Shown: piece by piece, positions 25,278 through 35,790 of the stretch
Numbering within the stretch: the first letter of the stretch is position 1
How the letters are laid out: every line of letters begins with the position of its first letter
From: Eubacteriales bacterium
GTDB taxonomy: Bacteria > Bacillota > Clostridia > Lachnospirales > Lachnospiraceae
Length of the DNA: 44,957 nt
Reading direction: 5' to 3'
Assembly: GCA_030533235.1 (NCBI GenBank)
Contig: JAUNJN010000016.1
Location: forward strand, 1-44,957
Notes under the pieces: generated by a model
Database searches by the model: none
The model's input: only the letters and a program-made list of their open reading frames with translations
What the model was told of the DNA's origin: nothing
Made by a program: the position numbers and the translations under genes

Positions 25278-26645
25278 ATGAAAAAATTAATTGAAAGCAA
25301 ATGGGAAGAAATACTTTCCCTTTTGGAAACACAATATGATATTTCCGGTATTATGATTAACACATGGATTCGTTCTCTCAAAATCTATGAAGTGAAGGAT
25401 AATACTGTTTATTTTTATGTCGATGAAAAGCTGGGAGAAAATGCTGTCAAATTTTTATATCGTAAAGAGTTTGATTTATTTCTTCTTTCTTCTATTCGAG
25501 AAACCTTAAATGACATTAATGTTGAAATCGTAATTGACGAAAAGAAAAATTACATATCAGACGATGAAACTAAACAAAAAGACGAGTCTTCTTCTTTTAA
25601 AGAAGCAATCAGCAGAAGTAATTTAAATCCAAAATACACATTTGAAACATTTATTGTAGGAGATGGTAATCGCCATGCTCATGCGACATGTCTTGCTGTT
25701 GCGGATTTACCCGGCCAGGATAATTTTAATCCTCTTTTCTTATATGGAAATGCAGGACTCGGAAAGACGCATCTTATGCAGTCTATTGCTCATTATATTT
25801 TGCAACGCAATGAAAAAACAAATGTTTTATATGTTTCATCTGAGACATTTACAACTGAAATTATCGATGCGATTCGTAATCACACAACCAATGAATTTCG
25901 TGATAAATATCGAAAGGTTGATGTTCTTTTGATTGACGATATTCAATTTATTATCAATAAAGAAAGTACACAGACAGAATTTTTCAACACATTTAATGAA
26001 CTTTATAACGATAATAAACAGATTATATTATCATCAGACCGCCCTCCAAAGGAGCTGAAATCTCTGGATGAACGTATTCGTTCCAGATTTGAATGCGGCG
26101 TTCCGATTGATATTCATGAGCCTGATTACGAGACACGTATGGCAATTCTTAGAAATAAAGCGGAAATTTCTCATATTACCGGTATTCCGGATGAGGTTTT
26201 CCAATATATTGCCGAAAATGTTACAAAAAATATTCGTGATCTTGAAGGAGCCTTAAATAAAATTTCCATTTATTCCAAGCTCTTGAAAAAAGAAGTTACA
26301 TTGGAAATTGCAATTGATTCTTTAAAGGACATTATAAATAAAGATACTTCTCAGACAATTACTCCTGAACTTATTATTAAGACAGTATCCGAGCATCTCA
26401 ATATTTCTGCTGAAGATATTCGTTCAAAAAAAAGAAGTCAGGATATTGCAACTGCAAGACAAATCGTTATGTATTTATGCAGAATTCATACGGTATTATC
26501 ACTTCAAACAATCGGAGCAGCCGTCGGAGGAAAGGATCATGCTACCGTTATGAATGGTATCAAACGTGTGGAAACACGTATGAATGAAGATGCTTCCTTT
26601 AAATCTATGATTGATACAATAGTTAAGAAAATGATTCCTTCTTAA
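25278..26645 (+). CDS. dnaA: Chromosomal replication initiator protein DnaA
   Basis: A 455-residue AAA+ initiator that binds DnaA boxes, melts the origin and loads the helicase. The start at 25278 is chosen because GGAGG lies 5 bp upstream; the open frame extends 20 codons further without a site. Domain I is about 1-85, linker domain II about 86-110. Domain III has Walker A GNAGLGKTH (157-165) and Walker B LLIDDIQF. Domain IV has the DNA-binding helix-turn-helix and signature GGKDHATVMNGIKR (about 417-430). DnaA boxes occur on both sides of the gene. Confidence 0.98.
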   Translation: MKKLIESKWEEILSLLETQYDISGIMINTWIRSLKIYEVKDNTVYFYVDEKLGENAVKFLYRKEFDLFLLSSIRETLNDINVEIVIDEKKNYISDDETKQKDESSSFKEAISRSNLNPKYTFETFIVGDGNRHAHATCLAVADLPGQDNFNPLFLYGNAGLGKTHLMQSIAHYILQRNEKTNVLYVSSETFTTEIIDAIRNHTTNEFRDKYRKVDVLLIDDIQFIINKESTQTEFFNTFNELYNDNKQIILSSDRPPKELKSLDERIRSRFECGVPIDIHEPDYETRMAILRNKAEISHITGIPDEVFQYIAENVTKNIRDLEGALNKISIYSKLLKKEVTLEIAIDSLKDIINKDTSQTITPELIIKTVSEHLNISAEDIRSKKRSQDIATARQIVMYLCRIHTVLSLQTIGAAVGGKDHATVMNGIKRVETRMNEDASFKSMIDTIVKKMIPS

Positions 26646-26668
26646 ATTTAATATAAATTAAATTAAAA

Positions 26669-26710
26669 TGTGGATAAGCTGTTTATACTATATCTTTTCT
26701 TTGTGGATAT
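26669..26710. promoter_or_regulatory. oriC: oriC, downstream DnaA boxes
   Basis: TGTGGATAA (26669-26677, perfect) and TGTGGATAT (26702-26710, one mismatch) directly after the dnaA stop codon. Confidence 0.8.
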
Positions 26711-26833
26711 TTTTATAACTGAAAAGATGCCTCTTAAAGTTCTCACATTTTACACACATCATTTTTTTCATTTACCAACATAGTTTTAATATTAATATTT
26801 TAAGTAACAGAGCCATTTGTAAGGTGTTTGAAC

Positions 26834-26868
26834 ATATCAACAGCCCCTACTACTATTACTACTAATTA
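26834..26868. promoter_or_regulatory. Origin unwinding element with DnaA-trios
   Basis: A degenerate DnaA box ATATCAACA (26834-26842, 7 of 9) is followed by GC-rich GCCC. Six consecutive trinucleotides CTA CTA CTA TTA CTA CTA come next (26847-26864), then A/T-only DNA. Read on the other strand these are 3'-GAT/AAT repeats, the DnaA-trio motif described for the B. subtilis origin. Its place between dnaA and dnaN matches the known unwinding site there. Confidence 0.8.
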
Positions 26869-26916
26869 TTTCATATATAGATTGTATTGCGCATGCGCGA
26901 AAGGAGATATCAACAG

Positions 26917-28032
26917 ATGAAAATTCAATGTTTAAAATCCAACCTGCTGTCAGCACTAAATATTGTTTCAAAAGCAGTTTCTACGAAAACGACGATGCCT
27001 ATTTTGGAATGTGTATTAATTGAAGTATATGCGGATTCCGTTAAGCTCGTAGCAAATGACCTGGAACTGGGTATAGAAACGGTTCTTGAGGGCAAGGTTA
27101 TTGAAATGGGAAGAATAGCGATTGAGGCTAAAATTTTTACGGATATCGTAAGAAAGCTTCCTGATAGTGATATTTTTATTGAATCTACAGAGGATTACAA
27201 AACCATTATCCGTTGTGAAAAAGCAAAGTTTGTAATTTCTTCAAAGTCAGGAGAAGATTTTACAGAGCTTCCTGAAATAGAAATGAACAAGAAAATTTCT
27301 ATTTCACAGTTTGCTCTTAAGGAAGTTATTCGTCAGACCATATTTTCCATTTCAGATAATGAAAACAATAAGCTTATGACAGGTGAATTATTTGAAGTAA
27401 AGGATGGTAAGCTTACGGTTGTTTCCTTGGACGGACATCGAATTTCACTTCGTAATATCGAGCTTAAAGAAACGACAGAAAATATGCGGGTAGTAGTTCC
27501 GGGAAAAACCTTAAATGATGTATCAAAGATTATAAGCGGCGGTGCGGAAGATATGGTAGATATCTATTTTTCTGAGCGTCACATCGTATTTAAGTTTGAT
27601 CAGACAGTTGTTGTATCTCGTTTGCTTGAAGGAGAATACTTTAAGATTGTTCAGATGCTTTCCATGGATCATAAGATTAAGGTTCGAGCAAACAATCGTG
27701 AATTTTTGGATTGTATTGATCGTGCTTCACTCTTGATTAAAGAATCTGATAAAAAACCGATTATTGTAAATATCAAGGATGACAATAATATGTATCTTAA
27801 GGTTGATACAATGATGGGTTCCATGAACGAAGAAATTGAGATATCAAAAGAAGGCGAGGAAATAATAATTGGTTTTAATCCAAGATTTTTGATGGATGTT
27901 CTTCGTGTAATCGACGATGAGGATATTTACTTGTATATGCGTGATGCTAAGTCACCATGTATTATTAAGGATGATGCCGAAAGCTTTATTTATGTAATAC
28001 TTCCGGTAAATATTAATGCAGGAGCTTACTAA
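26917..28032 (+). CDS. dnaN: DNA polymerase III beta subunit (sliding clamp)
   Basis: A 371-residue protein; two copies form the ring that tethers DNA polymerase to the template. The start at 26917 follows AAAGGAG; ten open codons before it include the palindrome GCGCATGCGC. The N-terminus MKIQCLKSNLLSALNIVSKAV and a C-terminus ending VILPVNINAGAY are typical, and three clamp-fold domains are expected from length. It is followed by the S4-domain gene after one base, so translation is probably coupled. Confidence 0.97.
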   Translation: MKIQCLKSNLLSALNIVSKAVSTKTTMPILECVLIEVYADSVKLVANDLELGIETVLEGKVIEMGRIAIEAKIFTDIVRKLPDSDIFIESTEDYKTIIRCEKAKFVISSKSGEDFTELPEIEMNKKISISQFALKEVIRQTIFSISDNENNKLMTGELFEVKDGKLTVVSLDGHRISLRNIELKETTENMRVVVPGKTLNDVSKIISGGAEDMVDIYFSERHIVFKFDQTVVVSRLLEGEYFKIVQMLSMDHKIKVRANNREFLDCIDRASLLIKESDKKPIIVNIKDDNNMYLKVDTMMGSMNEEIEISKEGEEIIIGFNPRFLMDVLRVIDDEDIYLYMRDAKSPCIIKDDAESFIYVILPVNINAGAY

Positions 28033-28033
28033 G

Positions 28034-28249
28034 ATGCATATTTTAAAATTAAGAGACGGAGAAGATTTTATTAAATTAGGTCAGGCACTAAAGGCATGCG
28101 GTATGGCAGACAGCGGCATCGAAGCCAAAGAAATTATTATGCAGGGGCTTGTTTTGGTAGACTGTGAGATAGAAACACGTCGCGGACGTAAGCTTTATGA
28201 TGGTGCCGAGGTTGAATATGACGGTGATAAAATCAGCATCCAAAAATAG
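28034..28249 (+). CDS. S4-domain RNA-binding protein, YaaA type
   Basis: A 71-residue protein with one S4 fold (EDFIKLGQALKACGMADSG, then a basic GRKLYDGAEVEY loop). This is the small S4 protein regularly found between dnaN and recF in firmicutes (YaaA in B. subtilis), with a suggested link to ribosome assembly that is not firmly established. The start at 28034 lies one base after the dnaN stop, with GGAG at 28021. It precedes recF by 45 bp. Confidence 0.93.
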   Translation: MHILKLRDGEDFIKLGQALKACGMADSGIEAKEIIMQGLVLVDCEIETRRGRKLYDGAEVEYDGDKISIQK

Positions 28250-28294
28250 ATTTGTAATTCTTTAAATTATTTTAAATATACAGGAATTTAAGAT

Positions 28295-29371
28295 ATGTAT
28301 ATAGATTCATTGGCACTTCAACAATTTCGCAATTATGAAAGTGCGGAAATATCATTTTCACATGGTATTAATATTTTATACGGAGATAATGCCCAGGGAA
28401 AAACCAATATTCTGGAAGCCATTTATATGTTGGCAACGACCAAGTCTCACCGCGGAAACAAGGATCGGGAAATGATAGGTTTTTCATATGAGGAAAGTCA
28501 TATACGTGCAGATATACAAAAACATGATATCAGTCATCGTATAGATATGCATTTGCGAAAAAATAAAAATAAAGGGGTTGCTGTTGATCTTGTCCCTATA
28601 AGACGGAGTGCTGAGCTGTTGGGACTTGTAAATATCGTATTGTTTTCTCCGGAGGATTTGACAATTATAAAAGAAAGTCCTGCCGAAAGAAGAAGATTTA
28701 TAGATATGGAACTTTGTCAGTTAAATCGCATCTATTTTAGTGATTTATCAAATTATAACAAGGTTTTGAACCAAAGAAATAACCTACTCAAGCAAATATC
28801 GATACATCATGCGGATATGGATATACTATCCGTTTGGGATAAACAGCTTGTTGATTACGGACAAAGAATAATAAAAGAAAGAAAAAATTATATTGGACGT
28901 ATCAATGAAATTATTTTTGATATTCACAAAAAACTGTCTGCAGGAAAAGAAGCTTTGACGCTTGTGTATGAAAGAAGTGTGGAGGAAGATAGGTTTGAGG
29001 AAGAGCTAAGTGCAAAGACAGATACGGATCTAAGATATCAAAGTACACAAATTGGTCCGCATCGTGATGATATATCATTTATGGTAGGAAGCATGGATGT
29101 AAAAAAATACGGTTCTCAGGGACAGCAGCGAACCGTTGCACTATCATTAAAGCTTGCAGAAATTGAATTAGTAAAACAAACAATTCATGATAATCCCATA
29201 TTACTGTTGGATGATGTCATGTCAGAGCTTGATTCTACAAGAAGAGATGCTCTGCTTGCATCAATTAGTGATATTCAGACGATTATTACTTGTACAGGGT
29301 ATGATGATTTCATAAAGGAACGTCTTTCAATTGATAAGATATACAAGGTTGTATCCGGTCAGTTAATGTAA
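28295..29371 (+). CDS. recF: DNA replication and repair protein RecF
   Basis: A 358-residue SMC-like ABC ATPase that helps load RecA at gaps in single-stranded DNA. Walker A is GDNAQGKTN (30-38). The signature region lies around YGSQGQQRT, and the Walker B/D-loop LLLDDVMSELD at about 303-313. It lies in the standard dnaA-dnaN-S4-recF-gyrB-gyrA order. Confidence 0.97.
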   Translation: MYIDSLALQQFRNYESAEISFSHGINILYGDNAQGKTNILEAIYMLATTKSHRGNKDREMIGFSYEESHIRADIQKHDISHRIDMHLRKNKNKGVAVDLVPIRRSAELLGLVNIVLFSPEDLTIIKESPAERRRFIDMELCQLNRIYFSDLSNYNKVLNQRNNLLKQISIHHADMDILSVWDKQLVDYGQRIIKERKNYIGRINEIIFDIHKKLSAGKEALTLVYERSVEEDRFEEELSAKTDTDLRYQSTQIGPHRDDISFMVGSMDVKKYGSQGQQRTVALSLKLAEIELVKQTIHDNPILLLDDVMSELDSTRRDALLASISDIQTIITCTGYDDFIKERLSIDKIYKVVSGQLM

Positions 29372-29401
29372 AGAGGTTCATGTAAAGTTAGGAGGATATA
29401 A

Positions 29402-31318
29402 ATGGGCAGTAATGAAAATTACGGTGCAGATCAAATTCAGATTTTGGAAGGATTAGAAGCGGTTCGAAAGAGACCGGGTATGTATATCGGCAGTACTTCC
29501 ACAAGGGGATTGCACCATTTGGTGTATGAGATTGTGGATAATGCGGTAGATGAAGCACTTGCAGGATTTTGTACGGAAATTCAGGTGTTTATTAATCCGG
29601 ATAACTCCATTACGGTTATTGATAACGGTAGAGGTATTCCAATCGGTATTCATGAAAAGGCCGGAATTCCTGCTGTAGAAGTTGTATTTACAATCCTGCA
29701 TGCAGGCGGTAAGTTCGGTGGTGGAGGATACAAGGTATCCGGTGGTTTGCACGGTGTTGGTGCATCGGTTGTAAACGCGCTTTCCAACTGGTTAGAGGTT
29801 GAAATATCCAGAGATGGTAAAGTATATAAGCAGCGCTATGAGCGTGGTCATGTTATGTACAAGCTGAAAGAAATCGGAAAGACCGATAAGGTAGGAACAA
29901 AGGTTACCTTTATGCCGGATGATACGATTTTTGATGATGTTATTTTTGATTATGCGACGCTTCGTACAAGACTTCGTGAGATGGCATTTCTTACAAAGGG
30001 ACTTAAGATTCATCTTGAAGATTTGAGAGAGGGTAATGAAAAGGCAGAAGATTTCCACTATGAAGGCGGTATTCGAGAGTTTGTTACTTATTTGAATCGT
30101 CATAAGACAGCACTTTACGACAAAGTTATTTATTGTGAAGGTGCAAAGGATGATATTGTAGTTGAAGTAGCACTTCAACATAATGATTCCTATAATGAGG
30201 TTACACTCAGCTTTGTAAATAACATTAATACACCGGAGGGTGGTATGCACCTGACCGGATTTAAGAGTGCTCTTACAAAGGTATTTAATGATTATGCAAG
30301 AACAAACAAGATTTTAAGAGACAAAGAGGAAAATCTTTCCGGTGATGATTTAAGAGAAGGATTGACTGCAATTGTAAGTATCAAGATTCCGGAACCTCAG
30401 TTTGAGGGTCAGACAAAGCAGAAACTCGGTAATGCAGAGGCAAGAACAGCTGTAGAAGGACTTGTAACGGAAAAGCTTACATATTTCCTTGAGCAAAATC
30501 CTCAGATTGCAAAGGCAATTGTCGGAAAGGCAGTTGTTGCGCAGCGTGCACGTATGGCCGCCAGAAAGGCAAGAGATGTTGCACGAAAGACCAATCTTGA
30601 AGGAAATATGGCACTTCCGGGTAAGCTTGCAGATTGTTCGGATACAAATCCAAAAAATTGTGAGATTTACATCGTAGAGGGAGATTCCGCCGGTGGATCT
30701 GCAAAGACAGCAAGATCCAGAGCAACTCAGGCAATTTTACCTTTGCGCGGTAAGATTTTGAATGTAGAAAAAGCCCGTATTGATAAGATACTTGGTAACG
30801 AGGAAATCAAGGCAATGATTACCGCCTTCGGTACCGGCGTCAGAGAAAATTTCAATATCGAAAAGCTTCGTTATGATAAGATTATTATCATGACCGATGC
30901 CGATGTAGACGGTGCACATATTGCAACGTTAATGCTTACGTTTTTCTTCCGCTTTATGCCGGATTTGATTCGTCAGGGTCATGTATATCTGGCACAGCCA
31001 CCACTTTATAAGTTAGAGAAAAACCGTAAGGTTTGGTATGCATACAGCGATGAAGAACTTTCAAAGATTTTGGATGAGGTCGGAAGAGACCAGAGTAATA
31101 AAATTCAGCGATATAAGGGTCTTGGAGAGATGGATGCAGAACAGCTTTGGGATACAACCATGGATCCTGAAAAGCGTGTATTGCTTCGTGTGTCTATCGA
31201 TGAAGACAGTGAGTCAGAGCTTGACATTACGTTTGATACTTTGATGGGTGAACGTGTTGAGCCGAGACGTGAGTTTATCGAATCAAATGCGAAATTCGTA
31301 AAGAATCTCGACATCTAA
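29402..31318 (+). CDS. gyrB: DNA gyrase subunit B
   Basis: A 638-residue ATPase subunit of gyrase, which introduces negative supercoils. The GHKL ATPase domain includes [13 protein letters not shown] and the glycine-rich [14 protein letters not shown]. The TOPRIM domain has EGDSAGG (about 426-432) and DADVDG (499-504). The C-terminal tail region carries [19 protein letters not shown]. The length matches the gyrase type without the gram-negative insert. AGGAGG is upstream, and gyrA follows after 13 bp. Confidence 0.98.
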   Translation: MGSNENYGADQIQILEGLEAVRKRPGMYIGSTSTRGLHHLVYEIVDNAVDEALAGFCTEIQVFINPDNSITVIDNGRGIPIGIHEKAGIPAVEVVFTILHAGGKFGGGGYKVSGGLHGVGASVVNALSNWLEVEISRDGKVYKQRYERGHVMYKLKEIGKTDKVGTKVTFMPDDTIFDDVIFDYATLRTRLREMAFLTKGLKIHLEDLREGNEKAEDFHYEGGIREFVTYLNRHKTALYDKVIYCEGAKDDIVVEVALQHNDSYNEVTLSFVNNINTPEGGMHLTGFKSALTKVFNDYARTNKILRDKEENLSGDDLREGLTAIVSIKIPEPQFEGQTKQKLGNAEARTAVEGLVTEKLTYFLEQNPQIAKAIVGKAVVAQRARMAARKARDVARKTNLEGNMALPGKLADCSDTNPKNCEIYIVEGDSAGGSAKTARSRATQAILPLRGKILNVEKARIDKILGNEEIKAMITAFGTGVRENFNIEKLRYDKIIIMTDADVDGAHIATLMLTFFFRFMPDLIRQGHVYLAQPPLYKLEKNRKVWYAYSDEELSKILDEVGRDQSNKIQRYKGLGEMDAEQLWDTTMDPEKRVLLRVSIDEDSESELDITFDTLMGERVEPRREFIESNAKFVKNLDI

Positions 31319-31331
31319 TAGGAGGAAAAAA

Positions 31332-33899
31332 ATGGACGATAGTACAATTTTTGACAAAATCCATGATGTGGATCTTAAGAAAACCATGGAAGAATCATAT
31401 ATTGATTATGCCATGAGCGTTATTGCTGCCAGAGCCCTCCCTGATGTAAGAGATGGATTAAAACCGGTACAGCGTAGAATTTTACATTCCATGGTTGAGC
31501 TTAACAATTATCCGGACAAACCACACAGAAAATGTGCGCGTATTGTCGGTGATACGATGGGTAAGTATCATCCTCACGGAGACAGCTCTATCTATGAGGC
31601 AATGGTTAAGCTTGCACAGGAGTGGAATACAAGATATCCGCTTGTTGACGGTCACGGAAATTTTGGTTCTGTCGATGGTGACGGTGCCGCTGCTATGCGA
31701 TATACAGAAGCAAGACTTTCCAAAATTTCAATGGAAATGATTGCGGACATTAATAAAAACACGGTAGATTTTGTACCAAACTTTGATGAGACAGAAAAAG
31801 AACCGACGGTTCTTCCGTCTCGTTATCCAAACCTTTTGGTAAACGGTACAACCGGTATTGCGGTAGGTATGGCTACCAATATTCCACCGCATAACTTAAG
31901 AGAAATCATCCAGGCGGTTGTTAAAATTATTGATAACCGTGTCATGGAGGATCGTGAGACAGAGATTGAGGAGATTCTTGATATCGTAAAGGGACCGGAT
32001 TTTCCAACGGGAGCGCAGATTCTCGGTACTGCGGGAATCAACGAAGCATATCGAACCGGTCGTGGAAAGATTAAGGTACGTGCCGTATCTGAGATTGAAC
32101 CGATGTCAGGTGGTAAGCAGCGTATTGTAGTGACTGAACTTCCGTACATGGTAAACAAAGCAAAGCTGATTCAGAAAATTGCTGAGCTTGTAAAGGATAA
32201 GAAAATCGAAGGTATCACAGCTCTACGTGATGAGTCTTCCAGAGAAGGTATGCGAATTGTGATTGAACTCCGTAAGGATTGCAATGCCAATATTGTTATG
32301 AACCAACTCTATAAGCATACACAGATGCAGGATACTTTTGGTGTAATTATGCTTGCTCTTGTGGACGGACAGCCAATGGTACTTAATATCCTTGAGATGT
32401 TAGGTTACTATTTAAAGCATCAGGAAGAGGTTGTTACACGTCGTACAAAATATGATTTAAATAAAGCAGAAGAACGTGCACATATTGTTGAGGGCTTATT
32501 GATTGCACTTGATAACATTGATGAGGTTATCAAAATTATTCGTGGTTCAAAGGCGGTTGCAGATGCAAAGCTTTCTTTGATGGAGCGTTTCGGTCTTACG
32601 GATACACAGGCACAGGCTATTGTGGATATGCGTCTTCGTGCACTTACCGGTTTGGAGCGCGAGAAACTTGAACAGGAGTACAGAGAGCTTATGGCTCGTA
32701 TTGCAGAGCTTCGTGCGATTCTTGCAGATAATAAAAAGCTTCTTGGTGTTATCAAGGAAGAGATATTGATAATCGCTACAAAGTACGGAGATGACAGAAG
32801 AACATCCATCGGTCTTGACCTGGAGGATGATATTACGGTTGAAGATTTGATTCCGAGGGAGAATATCGTAATTGCCATGACAAAGCTTGGTTATATCAAG
32901 CGTATGACAATCAACAACTTCAAGAGTCAGAACCGTGGTGGTAAGGGTATCAAGGGTATGCAGACAATCGAGGAGGATTTCATCGAGAATCTGTTTATGA
33001 CAACGACGCACCACTACATTATGTTCTTTACGAATCAGGGACGTGTATATCGCTTAAAGGCATACGAAATTCCGGAATCAAGCCGTACAGCGAGAGGAAC
33101 CGCAATTGTAAACTTATTACAGTTGTTACCGGATGAAACGATTACAGCAGTTATTCCGATTCGTGAGTATCATGAAGGAAGATATCTCTTCATGTGTACA
33201 AAGAACGGTATTGTTAAGAAGACAAAGATTACAGAGTATGCAAATGTACGTCGTACCGGTCTTGCAGCGATTACCCTAAAGGAAAATGATGAATTAATTG
33301 AGGTTAAGGCAACGAACAACAAGAAGGATATTATTCTTGTAACAAAGCAGGGTATGTGTATCCGCTTTAATGAGTCGGACGTTCGTTCGACCGGTCGTAC
33401 ATCGATGGGTGTCATCGGTATGAATGTTGCGGATGATGATGAGATTGTTGGTATGCAGCTTGATACACAGGGAGAGGCAGCATTGATTGTTTCCGAAAAC
33501 GGTCTTGGTAAGCGTACAGCAATCGAAGAGTTTACTCCACAAAGACGTGGCGGTAAGGGTGTTAAGTGTTATAAGATTAACGAAAAATCCGGATGTGTAG
33601 TCGGCTTTAAGGCAGTTAACGATGACAGTGAGATTATGCTTATTACAAATCAAGGCATTGTAATACGTCTTCTTTGTAAGGACATCTCAATGCTCGGTAG
33701 AATTACAACGGGTGTTAAGCTTATTAACATGGATATCCAGAACGATATCAGTGTTGCAAGTATCGCAAAGGTACGTCAGAAATCTGCAGACGAATCAGAG
33801 TCTCTTGTAGCAATGGAGCAGGAGATGGAGGATGCAGACAACGAAGAATGCAACATCGAGGAGCCAATCGCCGGGGAAGAGGAATCAACGGAAGAATAA
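31332..33899 (+). CDS. gyrA: DNA gyrase subunit A
   Basis: An 855-residue breakage-reunion subunit of gyrase. The active-site tyrosine is Y124 in [11 protein letters not shown]. The quinolone-determining region [11 protein letters not shown] (80-90) keeps a serine at the common resistance position and an acidic residue four positions later, so no obvious resistance change is present. The C-terminal DNA-wrapping domain carries the GyrA box QRRGGKG (737-743), which marks a true gyrase rather than topoisomerase IV. It ends with an acidic tail. A small membrane protein gene follows 15 bp later. Confidence 0.98.
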   Translation: MDDSTIFDKIHDVDLKKTMEESYIDYAMSVIAARALPDVRDGLKPVQRRILHSMVELNNYPDKPHRKCARIVGDTMGKYHPHGDSSIYEAMVKLAQEWNTRYPLVDGHGNFGSVDGDGAAAMRYTEARLSKISMEMIADINKNTVDFVPNFDETEKEPTVLPSRYPNLLVNGTTGIAVGMATNIPPHNLREIIQAVVKIIDNRVMEDRETEIEEILDIVKGPDFPTGAQILGTAGINEAYRTGRGKIKVRAVSEIEPMSGGKQRIVVTELPYMVNKAKLIQKIAELVKDKKIEGITALRDESSREGMRIVIELRKDCNANIVMNQLYKHTQMQDTFGVIMLALVDGQPMVLNILEMLGYYLKHQEEVVTRRTKYDLNKAEERAHIVEGLLIALDNIDEVIKIIRGSKAVADAKLSLMERFGLTDTQAQAIVDMRLRALTGLEREKLEQEYRELMARIAELRAILADNKKLLGVIKEEILIIATKYGDDRRTSIGLDLEDDITVEDLIPRENIVIAMTKLGYIKRMTINNFKSQNRGGKGIKGMQTIEEDFIENLFMTTTHHYIMFFTNQGRVYRLKAYEIPESSRTARGTAIVNLLQLLPDETITAVIPIREYHEGRYLFMCTKNGIVKKTKITEYANVRRTGLAAITLKENDELIEVKATNNKKDIILVTKQGMCIRFNESDVRSTGRTSMGVIGMNVADDDEIVGMQLDTQGEAALIVSENGLGKRTAIEEFTPQRRGGKGVKCYKINEKSGCVVGFKAVNDDSEIMLITNQGIVIRLLCKDISMLGRITTGVKLINMDIQNDISVASIAKVRQKSADESESLVAMEQEMEDADNEECNIEEPIAGEEESTEE

Positions 33900-33914
33900 T
33901 CCGGAGGTAGTTTT

Positions 33915-34121
33915 ATGTCAGGTGAAAGTATAAAAGACGGACTGGAAGGTCTTAGCAAAATTGAAGGATTTACAGATGTGTTATTCAATGCAATTTATTG
34001 GGTTGCAGTCATCTTTGTAATCTTATTTGTTGTATATATCTTTTTTGCGGTACGGTGCTTCGTAATTCGCAGAAAGACCGGAGTAAGACGTTCAGATGAG
34101 GACGATTTCTTAGATGATTAG
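33915..34121 (+). CDS. One-helix small membrane protein downstream of gyrA
   Basis: A 68-residue protein with an N-terminal amphipathic part, one transmembrane helix (about 27-48, YWVAVIFVILFVVYIFFAV), a basic stop-transfer stretch (RRKTGVRRS) and an acidic end (DEDDFLDD). CCGGAGG lies upstream of the ATG. The family is unknown to me. Its position, 15 bp after gyrA and before a strong terminator, makes it the last gene of the gyrase transcript. Confidence 0.75.
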   Translation: MSGESIKDGLEGLSKIEGFTDVLFNAIYWVAVIFVILFVVYIFFAVRCFVIRRKTGVRRSDEDDFLDD

Positions 34122-34142
34122 AGTTATTTCGCTGTAATAATT

Positions 34143-34197
34143 AAAAAAGGGAGTTAAATATATTTTCATGTTTATGAAATATATTTAGCTCCTTTTT
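34143..34197 (+). terminator. Terminator of the gyrase transcript
   Basis: AAAAAGGGAG then TTAAATATATTT-type arm pairs with AAATATATTTAGCTCCTTTTT across a loop centred at about 34170. The long stem is followed by T residues. Confidence 0.85.
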
Positions 34198-34237
34198 GTA
34201 ATGTTAGAGTGGGAAATGAGAAATGCCGAATATTAAC

Positions 34238-34265
34238 TTGCGTTTTTGATTCAATTGTTTATAAT
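34238..34265 (+). promoter_or_regulatory. Promoter of the fumarase genes
   Basis: TTGCGT (34238-34243), a 16-bp spacer and perfect TATAAT (34260-34265), about 50 bp before the start codon. Confidence 0.7.
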
Positions 34266-34314
34266 CGTATATATGTTTATTGTTGAGTGAAATGCATGAA
34301 TAACGGAGGAAACT

Positions 34315-35157
34315 ATGCGTACATTACATACAGATTTAATTATCGATACAGTAAAAGAAATGTGTATATCAGCTAATTTGTATCTTGCACCGGATATGGA
34401 TGCAAAAATGAGAGAGGCAGCGACCGAGGAGGATGGAGAACTCGGAAAGCAGATATTAAATCAACTGATTGAAAACCTTGAGATTGCGAAAGAAGATAAA
34501 ATTCCGATTTGTCAGGATACAGGCATGGCAGTCTTTTTTGTAAATGTCGGACAAGACCTTCATATTGAGGGAATGAATCTTACAGATGCAATTAACGAAG
34601 GTGTTCGTCAAGGCTATACAGAGGGATATTTAAGAAAATCCGTAGTTGCAGATCCTTTACTTCGCGTGAATACAAAAGATAATACACCGGCAATCATTCA
34701 CTATGATATTGTACCAGGAGATCAGTTAGAAATAACAATTGCACCAAAGGGATTTGGCAGTGAGAATATGAGCCGCGTATTTATGTTAAAGCCGGCAGAC
34801 GGTGAGGAAGGCGTAAAGGCAGCAGTTGTTCAGGCAGTAAAGGATGCCGGTCCGAACGCATGTCCTCCGGTCGTAGTTGGTGTAGGTCTTGGCGGCGATT
34901 TTGAGCTTGCGGCTAAGATGGCAAAGAAGGCACTTACGAGGGAGACTGGTTCTCATAACAAGGCAGAGCATATCGCAAGAATCGAGGATGAAATCCTTTC
35001 TATGGTCAATGAAACCGGTATCGGACCGGGTGGTTTGGGCGGCAGGACAACGGCACTCGCCGTTCACATCGAAAGCTATGCAACGCACATTGCGGGTATG
35101 CCGCTTGCTGTGAATATGTGTTGTCATGTAAATCGTCATAAGACGGTTGTATTGTAG
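34315..35157 (+). CDS. Class I fumarate hydratase (tartrate dehydratase type), alpha subunit
   Basis: The 280-residue iron-sulfur subunit of a two-subunit, oxygen-sensitive hydro-lyase that interconverts fumarate and malate. Sequence alone does not exclude L-tartrate dehydratase. Cysteines expected to hold the 4Fe-4S cluster are C66 in IPICQDTG, C183 in GPNACPPVVVGVG, and C269 or C270 in NMCCHVNRH. Glycine-rich GGDFELAAKMAKKAL matches the family. GGAGG precedes the ATG. The beta subunit begins 10 bp after the stop. Confidence 0.95.
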   Translation: MRTLHTDLIIDTVKEMCISANLYLAPDMDAKMREAATEEDGELGKQILNQLIENLEIAKEDKIPICQDTGMAVFFVNVGQDLHIEGMNLTDAINEGVRQGYTEGYLRKSVVADPLLRVNTKDNTPAIIHYDIVPGDQLEITIAPKGFGSENMSRVFMLKPADGEEGVKAAVVQAVKDAGPNACPPVVVGVGLGGDFELAAKMAKKALTRETGSHNKAEHIARIEDEILSMVNETGIGPGGLGGRTTALAVHIESYATHIAGMPLAVNMCCHVNRHKTVVL

Positions 35158-35167
35158 GAGGTCGAAG

Positions 35168-35779
35168 ATGGAAAAGCATATTAATGTACCATTTCAAAAG
35201 GACGAATTGGCAAATCTTCATGCCGGGGATTATGTTTATTTGACAGGAATATTATATAGTGCCAGAGATGCTGCACACAAGCGTATGTATGATGCGATTT
35301 TGCAGGCAGAAGAAGATGGAAAGGTAAATGAAACAGCAGATGCGGCAACACTTTTTGAAAAGGGTGTTTTGCCACTTAATATTACAGATCAGGTTATTTA
35401 TTATTTAGGACCGACACCTGCAAAGGAAGGTCAGGTGATTGGTTCTGCAGGACCTACAACAAGCAGTCGTATGGATAAGTACACACCGCTTCTTTTGTCG
35501 AAGGGGTTAACAGGCATGATTGGAAAAGGAAAGCGCAGTCAGGCAGTTCTGGATGCGATTGTAGAAAATAAGGCTGTATATTTTGCAGCTGTCGGTGGTG
35601 CCGGTGCACTTCTTTCCAAGTGTATTAAGGAATCAACCGTAATCGCATATGATGATTTAGGGACAGAGGCCATCAGAAGGATGCGTGTGGAAAATTTCCC
35701 ATGTATCGTAGTTGCAGATTCCGAGGGGAATAATTTGTATGAGACAGCAGTTGAGGACTATAAAAAAGAAAAAAACTAA
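35168..35779 (+). CDS. Class I fumarate hydratase (tartrate dehydratase type), beta subunit
   Basis: A 203-residue swivelling-domain partner of the alpha subunit. The start at 35168 follows TAGGAGG; seven open codons before it overlap the alpha stop. Family features are LTGILYSARDAAHKRM, YYLGPTPAKEGQVIGSAGPTTSSRMD, and MIGKGKRSQ. In anaerobic Lachnospiraceae such an enzyme would supply fumarate or malate in partial TCA reactions; that role is inferred. Confidence 0.95.
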   Translation: MEKHINVPFQKDELANLHAGDYVYLTGILYSARDAAHKRMYDAILQAEEDGKVNETADAATLFEKGVLPLNITDQVIYYLGPTPAKEGQVIGSAGPTTSSRMDKYTPLLLSKGLTGMIGKGKRSQAVLDAIVENKAVYFAAVGGAGALLSKCIKESTVIAYDDLGTEAIRRMRVENFPCIVVADSEGNNLYETAVEDYKKEKN

Positions 35780-35790
35780 GGAGAATGTGA

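Noticed and set aside
26838-26868. The CTACTACTATTACTACTA run as a simple microsatellite
   Set aside because: Its position after a DnaA box and GC spacer between dnaA and dnaN fits the DnaA-trio arrangement better than random repeat expansion.
32420-33014. Serine- or cysteine-rich minus-strand frames inside gyrA
   Set aside because: Antisense shadows of a well-supported essential gene.
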